Shown here piece after piece: positions 47,108 through 55,782 of a stretch of 64,000 bases of DNA (the first letter of the stretch is position 1; the number at the start of each line of letters is the position of its first letter). The stretch comes from Pseudomonas plecoglossicida NBRC 103162 = DSM 15088 (GTDB lineage Bacteria; Pseudomonadota; Gammaproteobacteria; Pseudomonadales; Pseudomonadaceae): contig NZ_BBIV01000008.1 in assembly GCF_000730665.1 (NCBI RefSeq), positions 1-64,000 on the forward strand. Reading direction: 5' to 3'. A model generated the notes under the pieces. That model saw only the letters and a program-made list of their open reading frames with translations. It was not told the origin of the DNA and did not search any database. Both the position numbers and the translations under genes were made by a program.

Positions 47108-47884
47108 ATGCTGGAGCTGACCGACGCGCAGATCGGCACCTGGGTCGCGACATTCATCCTGCCGCTGTTCCGGGTGACGGCGGTGCTGATGACCATGCCG
47201 ATCTTCGGCACGCGCATGTTGCCGGCGCGTATCCGCCTGTACGTGGCGGTGGCGATCACCGTGGTGATCGTGCCGGCGCTGCCGCCGTTGCCCGAGTTCG
47301 ATCCGCTGAGCCTGCGTGGCCTGCTTCTGTGCGGTGAGCAGATCATTGTCGGTGCGTTGTTCGGGTTTTCCCTGCAGCTGCTGTTCCAGGCCTTCGTCAT
47401 TGCCGGTCAGATCGTCGCGATACAGATGGGCATGGCCTTCGCCTCCATGGTCGACCCGGCCAACGGCGTCAACGTGGCGGTCGTCAGTCAGTTCATGACC
47501 ATGCTGGTGAGCGTGCTGTTCCTGGTGATGAATGGCCACCTGGTGGTGTTCGAAGTGCTGACCGAGAGTTTCACCACCCTGCCGGTGGGCAACGCGTTGG
47601 TGGTCAACCACTTCTGGGAAATGGCCGGGCGCCTGAGCTGGGTGTTCGGCTCCGGGCTGTTGCTGATCCTGCCGGCGATCGCTGCGCTGCTGGTGGTGAA
47701 CATCGCCTTCGGCGTGATGACGCGTGCCGCGCCGCAGCTGAATATCTTCTCCATCGGCTTTCCGCTGACCCTGGTATTGGGCATGGGCATCTTCTGGGTT
47801 GGCCTGGCCGATATCCTTTCCCACTACCAGGCATTGGCCAGCGAAGCGCTGCAGTGGCTGCGTGAACTGGCAAGGGCGCGCTGA
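47108..47884 (+). CDS. fliR: Flagellar export gate protein FliR
   Basis: FliR (258 residues) is a polytopic membrane protein that completes the FliPQR gate. FRVTAVLMTMPIFGTRMLP and QMGMAFASMVDPANG are family features, and six or so hydrophobic helices are visible. It starts 7 bp after fliQ and is two bases from flhB. Confidence 0.96.
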   Translation: MLELTDAQIGTWVATFILPLFRVTAVLMTMPIFGTRMLPARIRLYVAVAITVVIVPALPPLPEFDPLSLRGLLLCGEQIIVGALFGFSLQLLFQAFVIAGQIVAIQMGMAFASMVDPANGVNVAVVSQFMTMLVSVLFLVMNGHLVVFEVLTESFTTLPVGNALVVNHFWEMAGRLSWVFGSGLLLILPAIAALLVVNIAFGVMTRAAPQLNIFSIGFPLTLVLGMGIFWVGLADILSHYQALASEALQWLRELARAR

Positions 47885-47886
47885 GC

Positions 47887-49029
47887 ATGGCTGAGAGCGA
47901 GAGCGGTCAGGACAAGACGGAAGACCCCACCGACAAACGCAAGCGCGACGCGCGCGAAAAAGGTGAGATTGCCCGCTCCAAGGAACTCAACACGGTCGCG
48001 GTGACCCTGGCCGGCGCCGGTGGCCTGCTGGCCTTCGGCGGGCACCTGGCCGAGACGCTGCTGGCAGTGATGCGCCTGAACTTCAGCCTGACCCGCGAAG
48101 TGATCGTCGACGAGCGGGCCATGGGTGCATTCCTGCTGGCCTCGGGCAAGATGGCGATCTGGGCGGTGCAGCCGGTGTTGATCCTGTTGTTCGTGATGGC
48201 CTTCATTGCCCCCATTGCCCTGGGGGGCTTCCTGTTCTCGGGCAGCCTGCTGCAGCCGAAATTCAGCCGCATGAACCCGCTGGCCGGGATCAAGCGGATG
48301 TTTTCGATGAATGCGTTGACCGAGCTGCTCAAGGCCATCGCCAAGTTCTTCGTCATCCTCGTGGTGGCGCTGGTGGTGTTGCTCAACGACCGTCAGGCGT
48401 TGCTGGCGATTGCCAACGAACCGCTGGAGCAGGCGATCATCCACAGCGTTCAGGTGGTGGGCTGGAGTGCCCTGTGGATGGCGGCGGGGCTGCTGTTGAT
48501 CGCGGCGGCGGACGTGCCGTTCCAGCTCTACCAGACGCACCAGAAGCTGAAGATGACCAAGCAGGAGGTCAAGGACGAGTACAAGGACAGCGAAGGCAAG
48601 CCGGAAGTGAAGCAGCGCATTCGCCAGTTGCAGCGCGAGATGTCGCAGCGGCGCATGATGGCTGCCGTGCCGGAAGCTGATGTGATCATCACCAACCCGA
48701 CCCACTATGCGGTGGCGTTGCAGTACGACCCGGAGAAGGGTGGGGCGGCGCCGTTGCTGCTGGCCAAGGGTACCGACTTCATTGCCTTGAAGATTCGCGA
48801 GATCGGTGTCGAGCACAAGGTGCAGATTCTTGAGTCCCCCGCGTTGGCGCGGGCGATCTACTACTCCACCGAAGTGGAGCAGGAGATCCCGGCGGGGTTG
48901 TACCTGGCGGTGGCGCAGGTGCTGGCCTATGTGTTCCAGATCCGCCAGTACCGCGCGGGCAAGGGCAAGCGGCCGGAGCCGTTGAAGGAAGATCTGCCGA
49001 TTCCGCCGGACCTGCGCCGCGACAATTGA
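47887..49029 (+). CDS. flhB: Flagellar export switch protein FlhB
   Basis: FlhB (380 residues) selects hook or filament export substrates. Four transmembrane helices (about 30-210) are followed by the cytoplasmic domain with the self-cleavage motif NPTH (N270 to H273) in ITNPTHYAVALQYD. The N-terminus SGQDKTEDPTDKRKRDAREKG is typical (shown in part elsewhere). The C-terminal half is mirrored by a small stand-alone protein at 63588-63920. Confidence 0.96.
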   Translation: MAESESGQDKTEDPTDKRKRDAREKGEIARSKELNTVAVTLAGAGGLLAFGGHLAETLLAVMRLNFSLTREVIVDERAMGAFLLASGKMAIWAVQPVLILLFVMAFIAPIALGGFLFSGSLLQPKFSRMNPLAGIKRMFSMNALTELLKAIAKFFVILVVALVVLLNDRQALLAIANEPLEQAIIHSVQVVGWSALWMAAGLLLIAAADVPFQLYQTHQKLKMTKQEVKDEYKDSEGKPEVKQRIRQLQREMSQRRMMAAVPEADVIITNPTHYAVALQYDPEKGGAAPLLLAKGTDFIALKIREIGVEHKVQILESPALARAIYYSTEVEQEIPAGLYLAVAQVLAYVFQIRQYRAGKGKRPEPLKEDLPIPPDLRRDN

Positions 49030-49075
49030 TCGTGTTTCGCCGTCCTGGGCCTGGCGTCAGAGGTGTGGTGGTAGC

Positions 49076-49277
49076 GAGATCGAGCGCCGCCCGCTCCTAC
49101 GTTTGTTTCGGGCCAGTAACGCCTGTGGCAGGCGCGCGCGACCGCCTTGTTTGTACGACGCGATATCGAGCCATGCGCGAAGGCGTCCGCGCGCAGATCC
49201 CACTGGCATATTTGGCCAGAAACAAACGTAGGAGCGAGCGCAGCTCGCGATGCGCCGCGCGGGCGGCGCTCGATCTC
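49076..49277. repeat. Composite element with terminal inverted repeats (copy 2)
   Basis: The right arm (49228-49277) ends GCGGCGCTCGATCTC. The left arm (49076-49100, GAGATCGAGCGCCGCCCGCTCCTAC) is the same sequence with about 25 bases deleted internally. Arms extend inward as ACGTTTGTTTC/GAAACAAACGT. The 127-bp centre has almost the same length as copy 1 (126 bp) and carries GACGCGATATC at the same offset. It fills most of the 342-bp flhB-flhA gap, which holds no gene. Confidence 0.82.
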
Positions 49278-49299
49278 AAAACCACCCCACATGCAAAGT

Positions 49300-49315
49300 T
49301 GGAAAGCTTCTTGCA
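49300..49315 (+). promoter_or_regulatory. Sigma-54 promoter of flhA
   Basis: TGGAAA-N5-TTGCA has correct spacing and a perfect -12, with two mismatches in the -24. It lies 23 bp after the repeat element and 57 bp before flhA. Confidence 0.75.
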
Positions 49316-49371
49316 GAGCCCACGCCCAAGCGCCCCCCGGGCGTCAAAGTTTTGCATGAAGAGGACTCGCG

Positions 49372-51501
49372 GTGGATCGCACTCAGTTAATCAGCAACGC
49401 CCGCCAAAACCTGGCCGGTCTCGGCCGGGGCAACCTTGGGGTGCCGCTGTTGCTGCTGGTGATGTTGGCAATGATGATGTTGCCGATACCGCCGTTCCTG
49501 CTCGATGTGTTCTTCACCTTCAACATCGCCCTGTCGATCGTCGTCCTGCTGGTCTGCGTGTACGCTTTGCGCCCGCTGGATTTCGCCGCTTTCCCCACCA
49601 TCCTGCTGGTCGCCACGCTGTTGCGCCTGGCCCTGAACGTGGCCTCCACGCGCGTGGTCATGCTCCATGGCCAGGAAGGCCATGGCGCTGCCGGCAAGGT
49701 GATCCAGGCCTTCGGTGAAGTGGTCATCGGCGGCAACTACGTTGTCGGTGCGGTGGTGTTCGCCATCCTCATGATCATCAACTTCGTGGTCGTGACCAAG
49801 GGTGCCGGGCGTATTTCCGAGGTGAGCGCGCGCTTCACCCTCGACGCCATGCCTGGCAAGCAGATGGCCATCGACGCCGACCTCAACGCCGGCCTGATCG
49901 ACCAGGCCCAGGCCAAGGCGCGCCGCGCCGAGGTGGCCCAGGAAGCCGAGTTCTACGGTTCGATGGACGGTGCCAGCAAGTTCGTCCGCGGTGACGCCAT
50001 CGCCGGCCTGCTGATCCTGTTCATCAACCTGATCGGCGGCATGCTGATCGGCATGCTGCAGCACGGCATGAGCTTCGGCGACGCCGGCAAGGTCTACGCC
50101 CTGTTGACCATCGGTGACGGTTTGGTGGCGCAATTGCCATCACTTTTGCTGTCCACCGCCGCCGCGATCATGGTCACCCGTGCCTCGGGTTCCGAGGACA
50201 TGGGCAAGCTGATCAATCGGCAGATGTTCGATTCGCCCAAGGCGCTGGCGGTGTCGGCGGGACTGATGATCGTCATGGGCCTGGTGCCAGGGATGCCGCA
50301 CATCGCCTTCCTCGGCCTCGGCCTGCTGGCCGCGGGTGGTGCCTACCTGGTATGGAAAAAGCAGCAGAAGACCAAGGTGGAGGCGCTGCAGGAAGCGCAG
50401 CGTCAGCAAGACCTGCTGCCCTCGCCGCAGCGTGCGATGGAAACCAAGGAGCTGGGCTGGGACGACGTCACCCCCATCGACATGATCGGCCTGGAGGTTG
50501 GCTACCGGCTGATTCCGCTGGTCGACCGCAACCAGGGCGGGCAGTTGCTGGCGCGGATCAAGGGGGTGCGCAAGAAGCTGTCCCAGGACCTGGGCTTTCT
50601 CATGCCCACCGTGCATATCCGCGACAACCTCGACCTGCAGCCCAGCGCCTACCGCCTGACGCTGATGGGCGTGATCCTGGCCGAAGCCGAGATCTACCCG
50701 GACCGGGAGCTGGCGATCAACCCCGGACAGGTATTCGGTACCCTCAACGGCATCGCCGCGCGCGACCCGGCGTTCGGCCTGGAGGCAGTGTGGATCGATA
50801 TCGGCCAGCGTGCCCAGGCGCAGTCGCTGGGCTACACCGTGGTCGATGCCAGCACCGTGGTCGCCACCCACCTCAACCAGATCTTGCAGAAGCACTGCCA
50901 CGAGCTGATCGGCCACGAAGAAGTCCAGCAATTGCTGCAGGTATTGTCCAAGGCTTCGCCTAAACTTGCCGAGGAATTGGTACCGGGTGTCATTTCCTTG
51001 TCGGGATTGCTCAAGGTCCTGCAGGCGTTGCTTGCCGAGCAGGTGCCGGTGCGCGACATTCGCAGCATTGCCGAGGCCATCGCGAACAGCGCCGGCAAGA
51101 GTCAAGATACCGCCGCGCTGGTGGCGGCAGTGCGCGTCGGCTTGTGTCGCGCCATCGTGCAAAGCATTGTCGGCGTTGAGTCCGAGCTGCCTGTCATCAC
51201 CCTTGAGCCAAGGTTGGAACAGATTTTGCTCAATAGTCTGCAAAGGGCCGGGCAAGGTCAGGAAGACGGTGTTCTTCTGGAGCCGAGCATGGCCGAAAAG
51301 CTGCAGCGTTCGTTGATCGAGGCGGCCCAGCGTCAGGAGATGCAGGGCCAGCCGGCTATCCTTCTGGTGGCCGGCCCGATCCGCGCCATGCTGTCGCGCT
51401 TCGGTCGCCTGGCTGTACCGAATTTGCATGTTCTGGCGTATCAGGAAATACCGGATAACAAGCAAGTCACCATCGTTGCCACCGTGGGCCCCAACGGCTG
51501 A
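49372..51501 (+). CDS. flhA: Flagellar export gate protein FlhA
   Basis: FlhA (709 residues) is the largest export-gate subunit and docks chaperone-substrate complexes. The first 330 or so residues contain eight hydrophobic helices with the FHIPEP loop (RISEVSARFTLDAMPGKQMA, in part FTLDAMPGKQMAIDADL); the rest is the cytoplasmic ring-forming domain. GTG 49372 follows GAGGAC. The gene is separated from flhB by a repeat element and has its own sigma-54 promoter. Confidence 0.97.
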   Translation: MDRTQLISNARQNLAGLGRGNLGVPLLLLVMLAMMMLPIPPFLLDVFFTFNIALSIVVLLVCVYALRPLDFAAFPTILLVATLLRLALNVASTRVVMLHGQEGHGAAGKVIQAFGEVVIGGNYVVGAVVFAILMIINFVVVTKGAGRISEVSARFTLDAMPGKQMAIDADLNAGLIDQAQAKARRAEVAQEAEFYGSMDGASKFVRGDAIAGLLILFINLIGGMLIGMLQHGMSFGDAGKVYALLTIGDGLVAQLPSLLLSTAAAIMVTRASGSEDMGKLINRQMFDSPKALAVSAGLMIVMGLVPGMPHIAFLGLGLLAAGGAYLVWKKQQKTKVEALQEAQRQQDLLPSPQRAMETKELGWDDVTPIDMIGLEVGYRLIPLVDRNQGGQLLARIKGVRKKLSQDLGFLMPTVHIRDNLDLQPSAYRLTLMGVILAEAEIYPDRELAINPGQVFGTLNGIAARDPAFGLEAVWIDIGQRAQAQSLGYTVVDASTVVATHLNQILQKHCHELIGHEEVQQLLQVLSKASPKLAEELVPGVISLSGLLKVLQALLAEQVPVRDIRSIAEAIANSAGKSQDTAALVAAVRVGLCRAIVQSIVGVESELPVITLEPRLEQILLNSLQRAGQGQEDGVLLEPSMAEKLQRSLIEAAQRQEMQGQPAILLVAGPIRAMLSRFGRLAVPNLHVLAYQEIPDNKQVTIVATVGPNG

Positions 51502-51512
51502 GGTAGTGGGTT

Positions 51513-52820
51513 ATGCAAGTTAAGCGTTTTTTCGCCGCCGATATGCGTCAGGCCATGAAGCTGGTCCGTGATGAGCTGGGCGCCGATGCCGCCATCATCG
51601 GTAACCGCCGCATTGCCGGCGGTGTCGAACTGACGGCGGCGCTGGACTACAAACTGTCCGCGCTGGCCCCGCGCGTGCCCAACGCAGAACTCGAAGAAGA
51701 GCTGCGCAAGACCCAGACGCGCATCGCCACCGCCCAGGCCGAACTGGACAACCGCGAAGACGCCGCCGAAGGTAACCGCCAGTTGTTCGCCGGGCAGTCG
51801 CTGACCGCCTCGGAACCCTTGATCGAGCCCCACGTCGACATGCCGGCGGTGGCTGCCGCGCCAGCACCGGCGCCGGTCGACCCACGCCTGTTCGATGCCA
51901 TGCGCTCGGAACTCTCGGGGCTGCGCGAATTGCTCGAGGTACAACTCGGCTCGCTGGCCTGGAACCAGCTGCAAGGCAGCAAGCCGGCGCAGGCCAACCT
52001 GTGGCGTCGCCTGCAGCGCATCGGCCTGTCCGGGCCGATCGCCCGCCAGTTGCTCGACCTCACTGCCGAGATCGAAGAGCCGCGCCATGCCTGGCGCATG
52101 CTGTTGGCGCACCTGGCACGGATGATCCAGGTACCAGAGGTGGAACCGGTCGAGGAGGGCGGGGTGATCGCCATGGTCGGCCCGGCCGGCATGGGCAAGA
52201 CCACCACCTTGGCCAAGCTGGCGGCGCGCTACGTGCTCAAGTACGGCGCGCAGCACGTGGCCCTGGTGAGCATGGACAGCTTCCGCATCGGTGCCCAGGA
52301 ACAGCTCAAGACCCTCGGTCGCATCCTCAACGTGCCGGTCACCTACGTCGACCCGGGGCAGTCGCTGGCCCAGGCCCTGGAGCCGCTGCTGCGCAAGCGC
52401 GTGGTGCTGATCGATACCGCCGGCCTGCAGGCCAGCGACCCGGCCCTGCGCATGCAGCTGGAAACCCTGGCCGGGCGCGGCATCGCCTCGAAGAACTACC
52501 TGGTGCTGGCCACTACCAGCCAGAAGCAGGTGCTGACCGCCGCCTACCACAGCTACAAGCGCTGCGGCCTGTCCGGTTGTATCCTGACCAAACTCGATGA
52601 AACGGCAAGCCTCGGCGATGTGCTGAGCCTGGCCATCAGTCATGAACTGCCCGTGGCCTACCTGACGGACGGCCCGCGTATTCCTGACGATCTGCACCTG
52701 CCGCGCCCGCACCAGCTGGTAACCCGCGCGGTCAACGTGCAATTGCAGGATGAGCCCAGCGAAGAGGCCATGGCCGACATGTTCGCTGATCTCTACCACA
52801 ATCCGCGACGAGCGGGTTGA
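51513..52820 (+). CDS. flhF: SRP-type GTPase FlhF (polar flagellum placement)
   Basis: FlhF (435 residues) marks the cell pole and recruits FliF. The N-terminal basic B domain (MQVKRFFAADMRQAMKLVRD) precedes the helical N domain and the SRP-like GTPase with GPAGMGKTTTLAKLA, LIDTAGL and TKLDETASLGDVL. It starts 11 bp after flhA and precedes its antagonist fleN, the usual pair in polar flagellates. Confidence 0.96.
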   Translation: MQVKRFFAADMRQAMKLVRDELGADAAIIGNRRIAGGVELTAALDYKLSALAPRVPNAELEEELRKTQTRIATAQAELDNREDAAEGNRQLFAGQSLTASEPLIEPHVDMPAVAAAPAPAPVDPRLFDAMRSELSGLRELLEVQLGSLAWNQLQGSKPAQANLWRRLQRIGLSGPIARQLLDLTAEIEEPRHAWRMLLAHLARMIQVPEVEPVEEGGVIAMVGPAGMGKTTTLAKLAARYVLKYGAQHVALVSMDSFRIGAQEQLKTLGRILNVPVTYVDPGQSLAQALEPLLRKRVVLIDTAGLQASDPALRMQLETLAGRGIASKNYLVLATTSQKQVLTAAYHSYKRCGLSGCILTKLDETASLGDVLSLAISHELPVAYLTDGPRIPDDLHLPRPHQLVTRAVNVQLQDEPSEEAMADMFADLYHNPRRAG

Positions 52821-52912
52821 AGATGAAATGTGTGCAAAGTACCTACACCAAAGGGGCGCCCTAGTGCTCCGTGTGTGGCTTGGGTCCAAGCGAGACAAGG
52901 TAAACAACGAAC

Positions 52913-53746
52913 ATGGGTAGCATGCATCCCGTACAGGTGATCGCCGTCACCGGTGGTAAAGGTGGCGTCGGCAAGACTAACGTTTCAGTGAACTTGTCCC
53001 TGGCGCTGGCCGAGCTTGGCCGCCGGGTCATGCTGCTGGACGCCGACCTGGGCCTGGCCAATGTCGACGTGTTGCTTGGGCTGACCCCGAAACGCACCCT
53101 AGCCGATGTGATCGAAGGGCGCTGCGAGCTGCGCGACGTGTTGTTGCAAGGGCCGGGCGGCGTGCGCATCGTGCCGGCGGCTTCGGGCACCCAGAGCATG
53201 GTGCACCTGGCCCCGGCCCAGCATGCCGGGCTGATCCAGGCGTTCAGCGAAATCGGCGACAACCTCGATGTGCTGGTGATCGACACGGCTGCGGGCATTG
53301 GTGACTCGGTAGTCAGTTTCGTCCGTGCGGCCCAGGAAGTGCTGCTGGTGGTCTGTGACGAGCCGACCTCCATCACCGACGCCTACGCGCTGATCAAGCT
53401 GCTCAACCGCGACTACGGGATGAACCGTTTCCGCGTACTGGCCAACATGGCGCAGAGCCCGCAGGAAGGGCGCAACCTGTTCGCCAAGCTGACCAAGGTC
53501 ACCGACCGCTTCCTCGACGTTGCCCTGCAGTACGTGGGTGCCGTGCCTTACGACGAGTGCGTGCGCAAGGCGGTACAGAAGCAGCGCGCCGTGTACGAAG
53601 CCTTCCCGCGCTCCAAGTGTGCGCTGGCCTTCAAGGCCATCGCCCAGAAGGTCGACAGCTGGCCGCTGCCGGCCAACCCGCGGGGGCACCTGGAGTTCTT
53701 CGTCGAGCGCCTGGTGCAACCCACCAGCGCAGGGCCGGTGCTATGA
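52913..53746 (+). CDS. fleN: Flagellar number regulator FleN (FlhG), MinD-like ATPase
   Basis: FleN (277 residues) limits flagellar number by binding FleQ and countering FlhF. The deviant Walker A GGKGGVGKTNVSVNL, the MLLDADLGLANVDVLLG segment and VIDTAAGIGDSV define the MinD/ParA class. The C-terminal part has a membrane-targeting amphipathic helix in homologues. Start ATG 52913 was chosen for normal length; the 92-bp gap after flhF has no clear promoter. It overlaps fliA by 4 bases. Confidence 0.95.
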   Translation: MGSMHPVQVIAVTGGKGGVGKTNVSVNLSLALAELGRRVMLLDADLGLANVDVLLGLTPKRTLADVIEGRCELRDVLLQGPGGVRIVPAASGTQSMVHLAPAQHAGLIQAFSEIGDNLDVLVIDTAAGIGDSVVSFVRAAQEVLLVVCDEPTSITDAYALIKLLNRDYGMNRFRVLANMAQSPQEGRNLFAKLTKVTDRFLDVALQYVGAVPYDECVRKAVQKQRAVYEAFPRSKCALAFKAIAQKVDSWPLPANPRGHLEFFVERLVQPTSAGPVL

Positions 53747-54483
53747 ACGCCAGCGGTTTCCAGATGTACAGCAAGGCGTCCAAGGATGCCCAGTACGAAT
53801 TGATCGAACGCTACGCCCCGTTGGTCAAGCGCATTGCCTACCACCTGCTGGCGCGCCTGCCGGCCAATGTGCAGGTCGAGGACCTGATCCAGGCCGGTAT
53901 GATCGGCCTGCTGGAAGTTGCCAACAAATACGACGCCAGCAAGGGCGCCAGCTTTGAAACCTACGCCGGCATCCGCATCCGCGGGGCCATGCTGGACGAG
54001 GTGCGCAAGGGCGATTGGGCACCACGTTCGGTGCACCGCAACACCCGCATGGTCAGCGATGCGATGCGCGCCGTTGAAGCCAGAACCGGCCGCGACGCTA
54101 AAGATCATGAAGTTGCTGCCGAACTCCAATTGAGTCTCGATGATTACTACGGGATCTTGAACGATACCCTGGGCAGCCGCCTGTTCAGTTTCGACGACCT
54201 GTTGCAGGACGGCGAACACGAAGGGTTGCACGAGGACGGTGCCAGTGGCCAGGTCGAGCCATCGCGTGACCTGGAGGACGAGCGCTTCCAGGCCGCCCTG
54301 ACCGATGCCATCGCCAACCTGCCGGAGCGCGAGCGACTGGTGCTGGCGCTGTACTACGACGAAGAGCTGAACCTCAAGGAAATCGGTGAGGTGCTGGGGG
54401 TCAGCGAATCGCGTGTCAGCCAGCTGCACAGCCAGTGCGCCGCGCGACTGCGCAGCCGGCTTGGGGAATGGCGGGCGCGCTGA
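53743..54483 (+). CDS. fliA: Flagellar sigma factor FliA (sigma-28)
   Basis: FliA (246 residues) directs RNA polymerase to late flagellar promoters, such as those seen here before fliC and fliS. Region 2 (ANVQVEDLIQAGMIGLLEV, YAGIRIRGAMLDEVRK), region 3 and region 4 HTH (LKEIGEVLGVSESRVSQLH) are complete. ATG 53743 overlaps the fleN stop and begins MNASGFQMYSKAS. Confidence 0.97.
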   Translation: MNASGFQMYSKASKDAQYELIERYAPLVKRIAYHLLARLPANVQVEDLIQAGMIGLLEVANKYDASKGASFETYAGIRIRGAMLDEVRKGDWAPRSVHRNTRMVSDAMRAVEARTGRDAKDHEVAAELQLSLDDYYGILNDTLGSRLFSFDDLLQDGEHEGLHEDGASGQVEPSRDLEDERFQAALTDAIANLPERERLVLALYYDEELNLKEIGEVLGVSESRVSQLHSQCAARLRSRLGEWRAR

Positions 54484-54533
54484 GCCGGGGATCGTTGCAG
54501 TCGTTTTCCACGTTGTACCGAATTGAACGAATG

Positions 54534-54553
54534 CGCGCTCGCAGCCGAGCGCG
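54534..54553 (+). other. Hairpin in the fliA-cheY gap
   Basis: CGCGCTCG (54534-54541) pairs with CGAGCGCG (54546-54553) around CAGC and is followed by TTTGAG. It may be a weak attenuator between fliA and the chemotaxis genes. Confidence 0.55.
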
Positions 54554-54576
54554 TTTGAGACTGCTTGGAGGTCTAC

Positions 54577-54963
54577 TTGAACAAAGACATGAAAATCCTC
54601 ATCGTTGACGACTTTTCGACGATGCGGCGGATCATCAAGAATCTGTTGCGTGACCTTGGCTTCACCAACACCGACGAAGCCGACGACGGCATCACGGCGC
54701 TGCCGATGCTCGAAAGCGGCCATTACGACTTCCTGGTGACCGACTGGAACATGCCTGGCATGTCCGGCATCGACCTGCTGCGCAAGGTGCGCGCCCACGA
54801 ACGCCTGAAGGGCATGCCGGTGCTGATGGTGACCGCCGAAGCCAAGCGCGACCAGATCATCGAAGCGGCCCAGGCCGGCGTCAATGGCTACGTGGTCAAG
54901 CCGTTCACCGCCCAGGTGCTCAAAGAAAAGATCGAGAAGATCTTCGAACGCGTCAACGGCTGA
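54577..54963 (+). CDS. cheY: Chemotaxis response regulator CheY
   Basis: CheY (128 residues from this start) carries phosphate from CheA to the motor switch. VDDFSTMRRIIKNLLRDLGF, the phospho-Asp in VTDWNMPGMSG and VVKPFTAQVLKEK are present. I favour the TTG at 54577: GGAGG (54567-54571) is spaced correctly for it but not for ATG 54589, and the extra residues (M)NKDMKILIVDD line up with the N-terminal ADKELK segment of E. coli CheY. First gene of the chemotaxis block. Confidence 0.95.
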   Translation: MNKDMKILIVDDFSTMRRIIKNLLRDLGFTNTDEADDGITALPMLESGHYDFLVTDWNMPGMSGIDLLRKVRAHERLKGMPVLMVTAEAKRDQIIEAAQAGVNGYVVKPFTAQVLKEKIEKIFERVNG

Positions 54964-54981
54964 GTCACGTCAGGGGGCGCC

Positions 54982-55770
54982 ATGGAATCAACACAAACGT
55001 CTTTGGGGGAGTTCGAAACGACCCTGAAGAAGCATGCCCAGGAGCTGGTCGAGAGCCTGGAGCGGGGGCGTTTCGGCGAGGCGGTGGAGCTGATCCATCA
55101 GCTCAACCAGACCCGCGACCGTGGCCTGTACCAGGAAGTCGGCAAGCTCACCCGTGAGCTGCACAGCGCGATCGTCAGCTTCCAGATCGACCCGGCCATG
55201 CCGCAGGCCGAGGAAGTCTCGCAGATCACCGACGCTACCGAGCGCCTGTCCTACGTGGTCAAACTCACCGAAGGTGCCGCCAACCGCACCATGGACTTGG
55301 TGGAGGAGAGCACGCCCGTGCTCAACGACCTGGCGGCCGAAGCGCAGAACCTTAGCGTCGACTGGCAGCGCTTCATGCGCCGCGAAGTCGCCGCGCCGGA
55401 ATTCCGCGAGCTGGTCAAGCGCGTCGACAGTTTCCTGACGCACAGCGCCGAGGGTAACCGCAAGGTGTCCGGCCACCTCAACGATATTCTCCTGGCCCAG
55501 GACTACCAAGACCTGACTGGCCAGGTGATCAAGCGCGTCACTGCGTTGGTGACCGAAGTCGAAAGCAATCTGCTCAAGCTCGTGCTGATGGCCAGTCAGG
55601 TCGACCGCTTTGCCGGCATCGAACATGACCACCAGCAGCTGCGCGCTGAAAAAGATCAAGAAAAACATCCGACTCGGGGTGAAGGTCCGCAGATTCATGC
55701 CGATAAGCGTGAAGACGTCGTGTCCGGTCAGGACGATGTCGATGATCTGCTGTCCAGCCTGGGTTTTTAA
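54982..55770 (+). CDS. cheZ: CheY-P phosphatase CheZ
   Basis: CheZ (262 residues) dephosphorylates CheY-P. The long helical hairpin contains the active region ILLAQDYQDLTGQVIKRV with the catalytic Gln. After a charged linker the protein ends in the CheY-docking peptide DDVDDLLSSLGF. It lies 18 bp after cheY. Confidence 0.96.
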   Translation: MESTQTSLGEFETTLKKHAQELVESLERGRFGEAVELIHQLNQTRDRGLYQEVGKLTRELHSAIVSFQIDPAMPQAEEVSQITDATERLSYVVKLTEGAANRTMDLVEESTPVLNDLAAEAQNLSVDWQRFMRREVAAPEFRELVKRVDSFLTHSAEGNRKVSGHLNDILLAQDYQDLTGQVIKRVTALVTEVESNLLKLVLMASQVDRFAGIEHDHQQLRAEKDQEKHPTRGEGPQIHADKREDVVSGQDDVDDLLSSLGF

Positions 55771-55782
55771 GGAGCACGTTTA

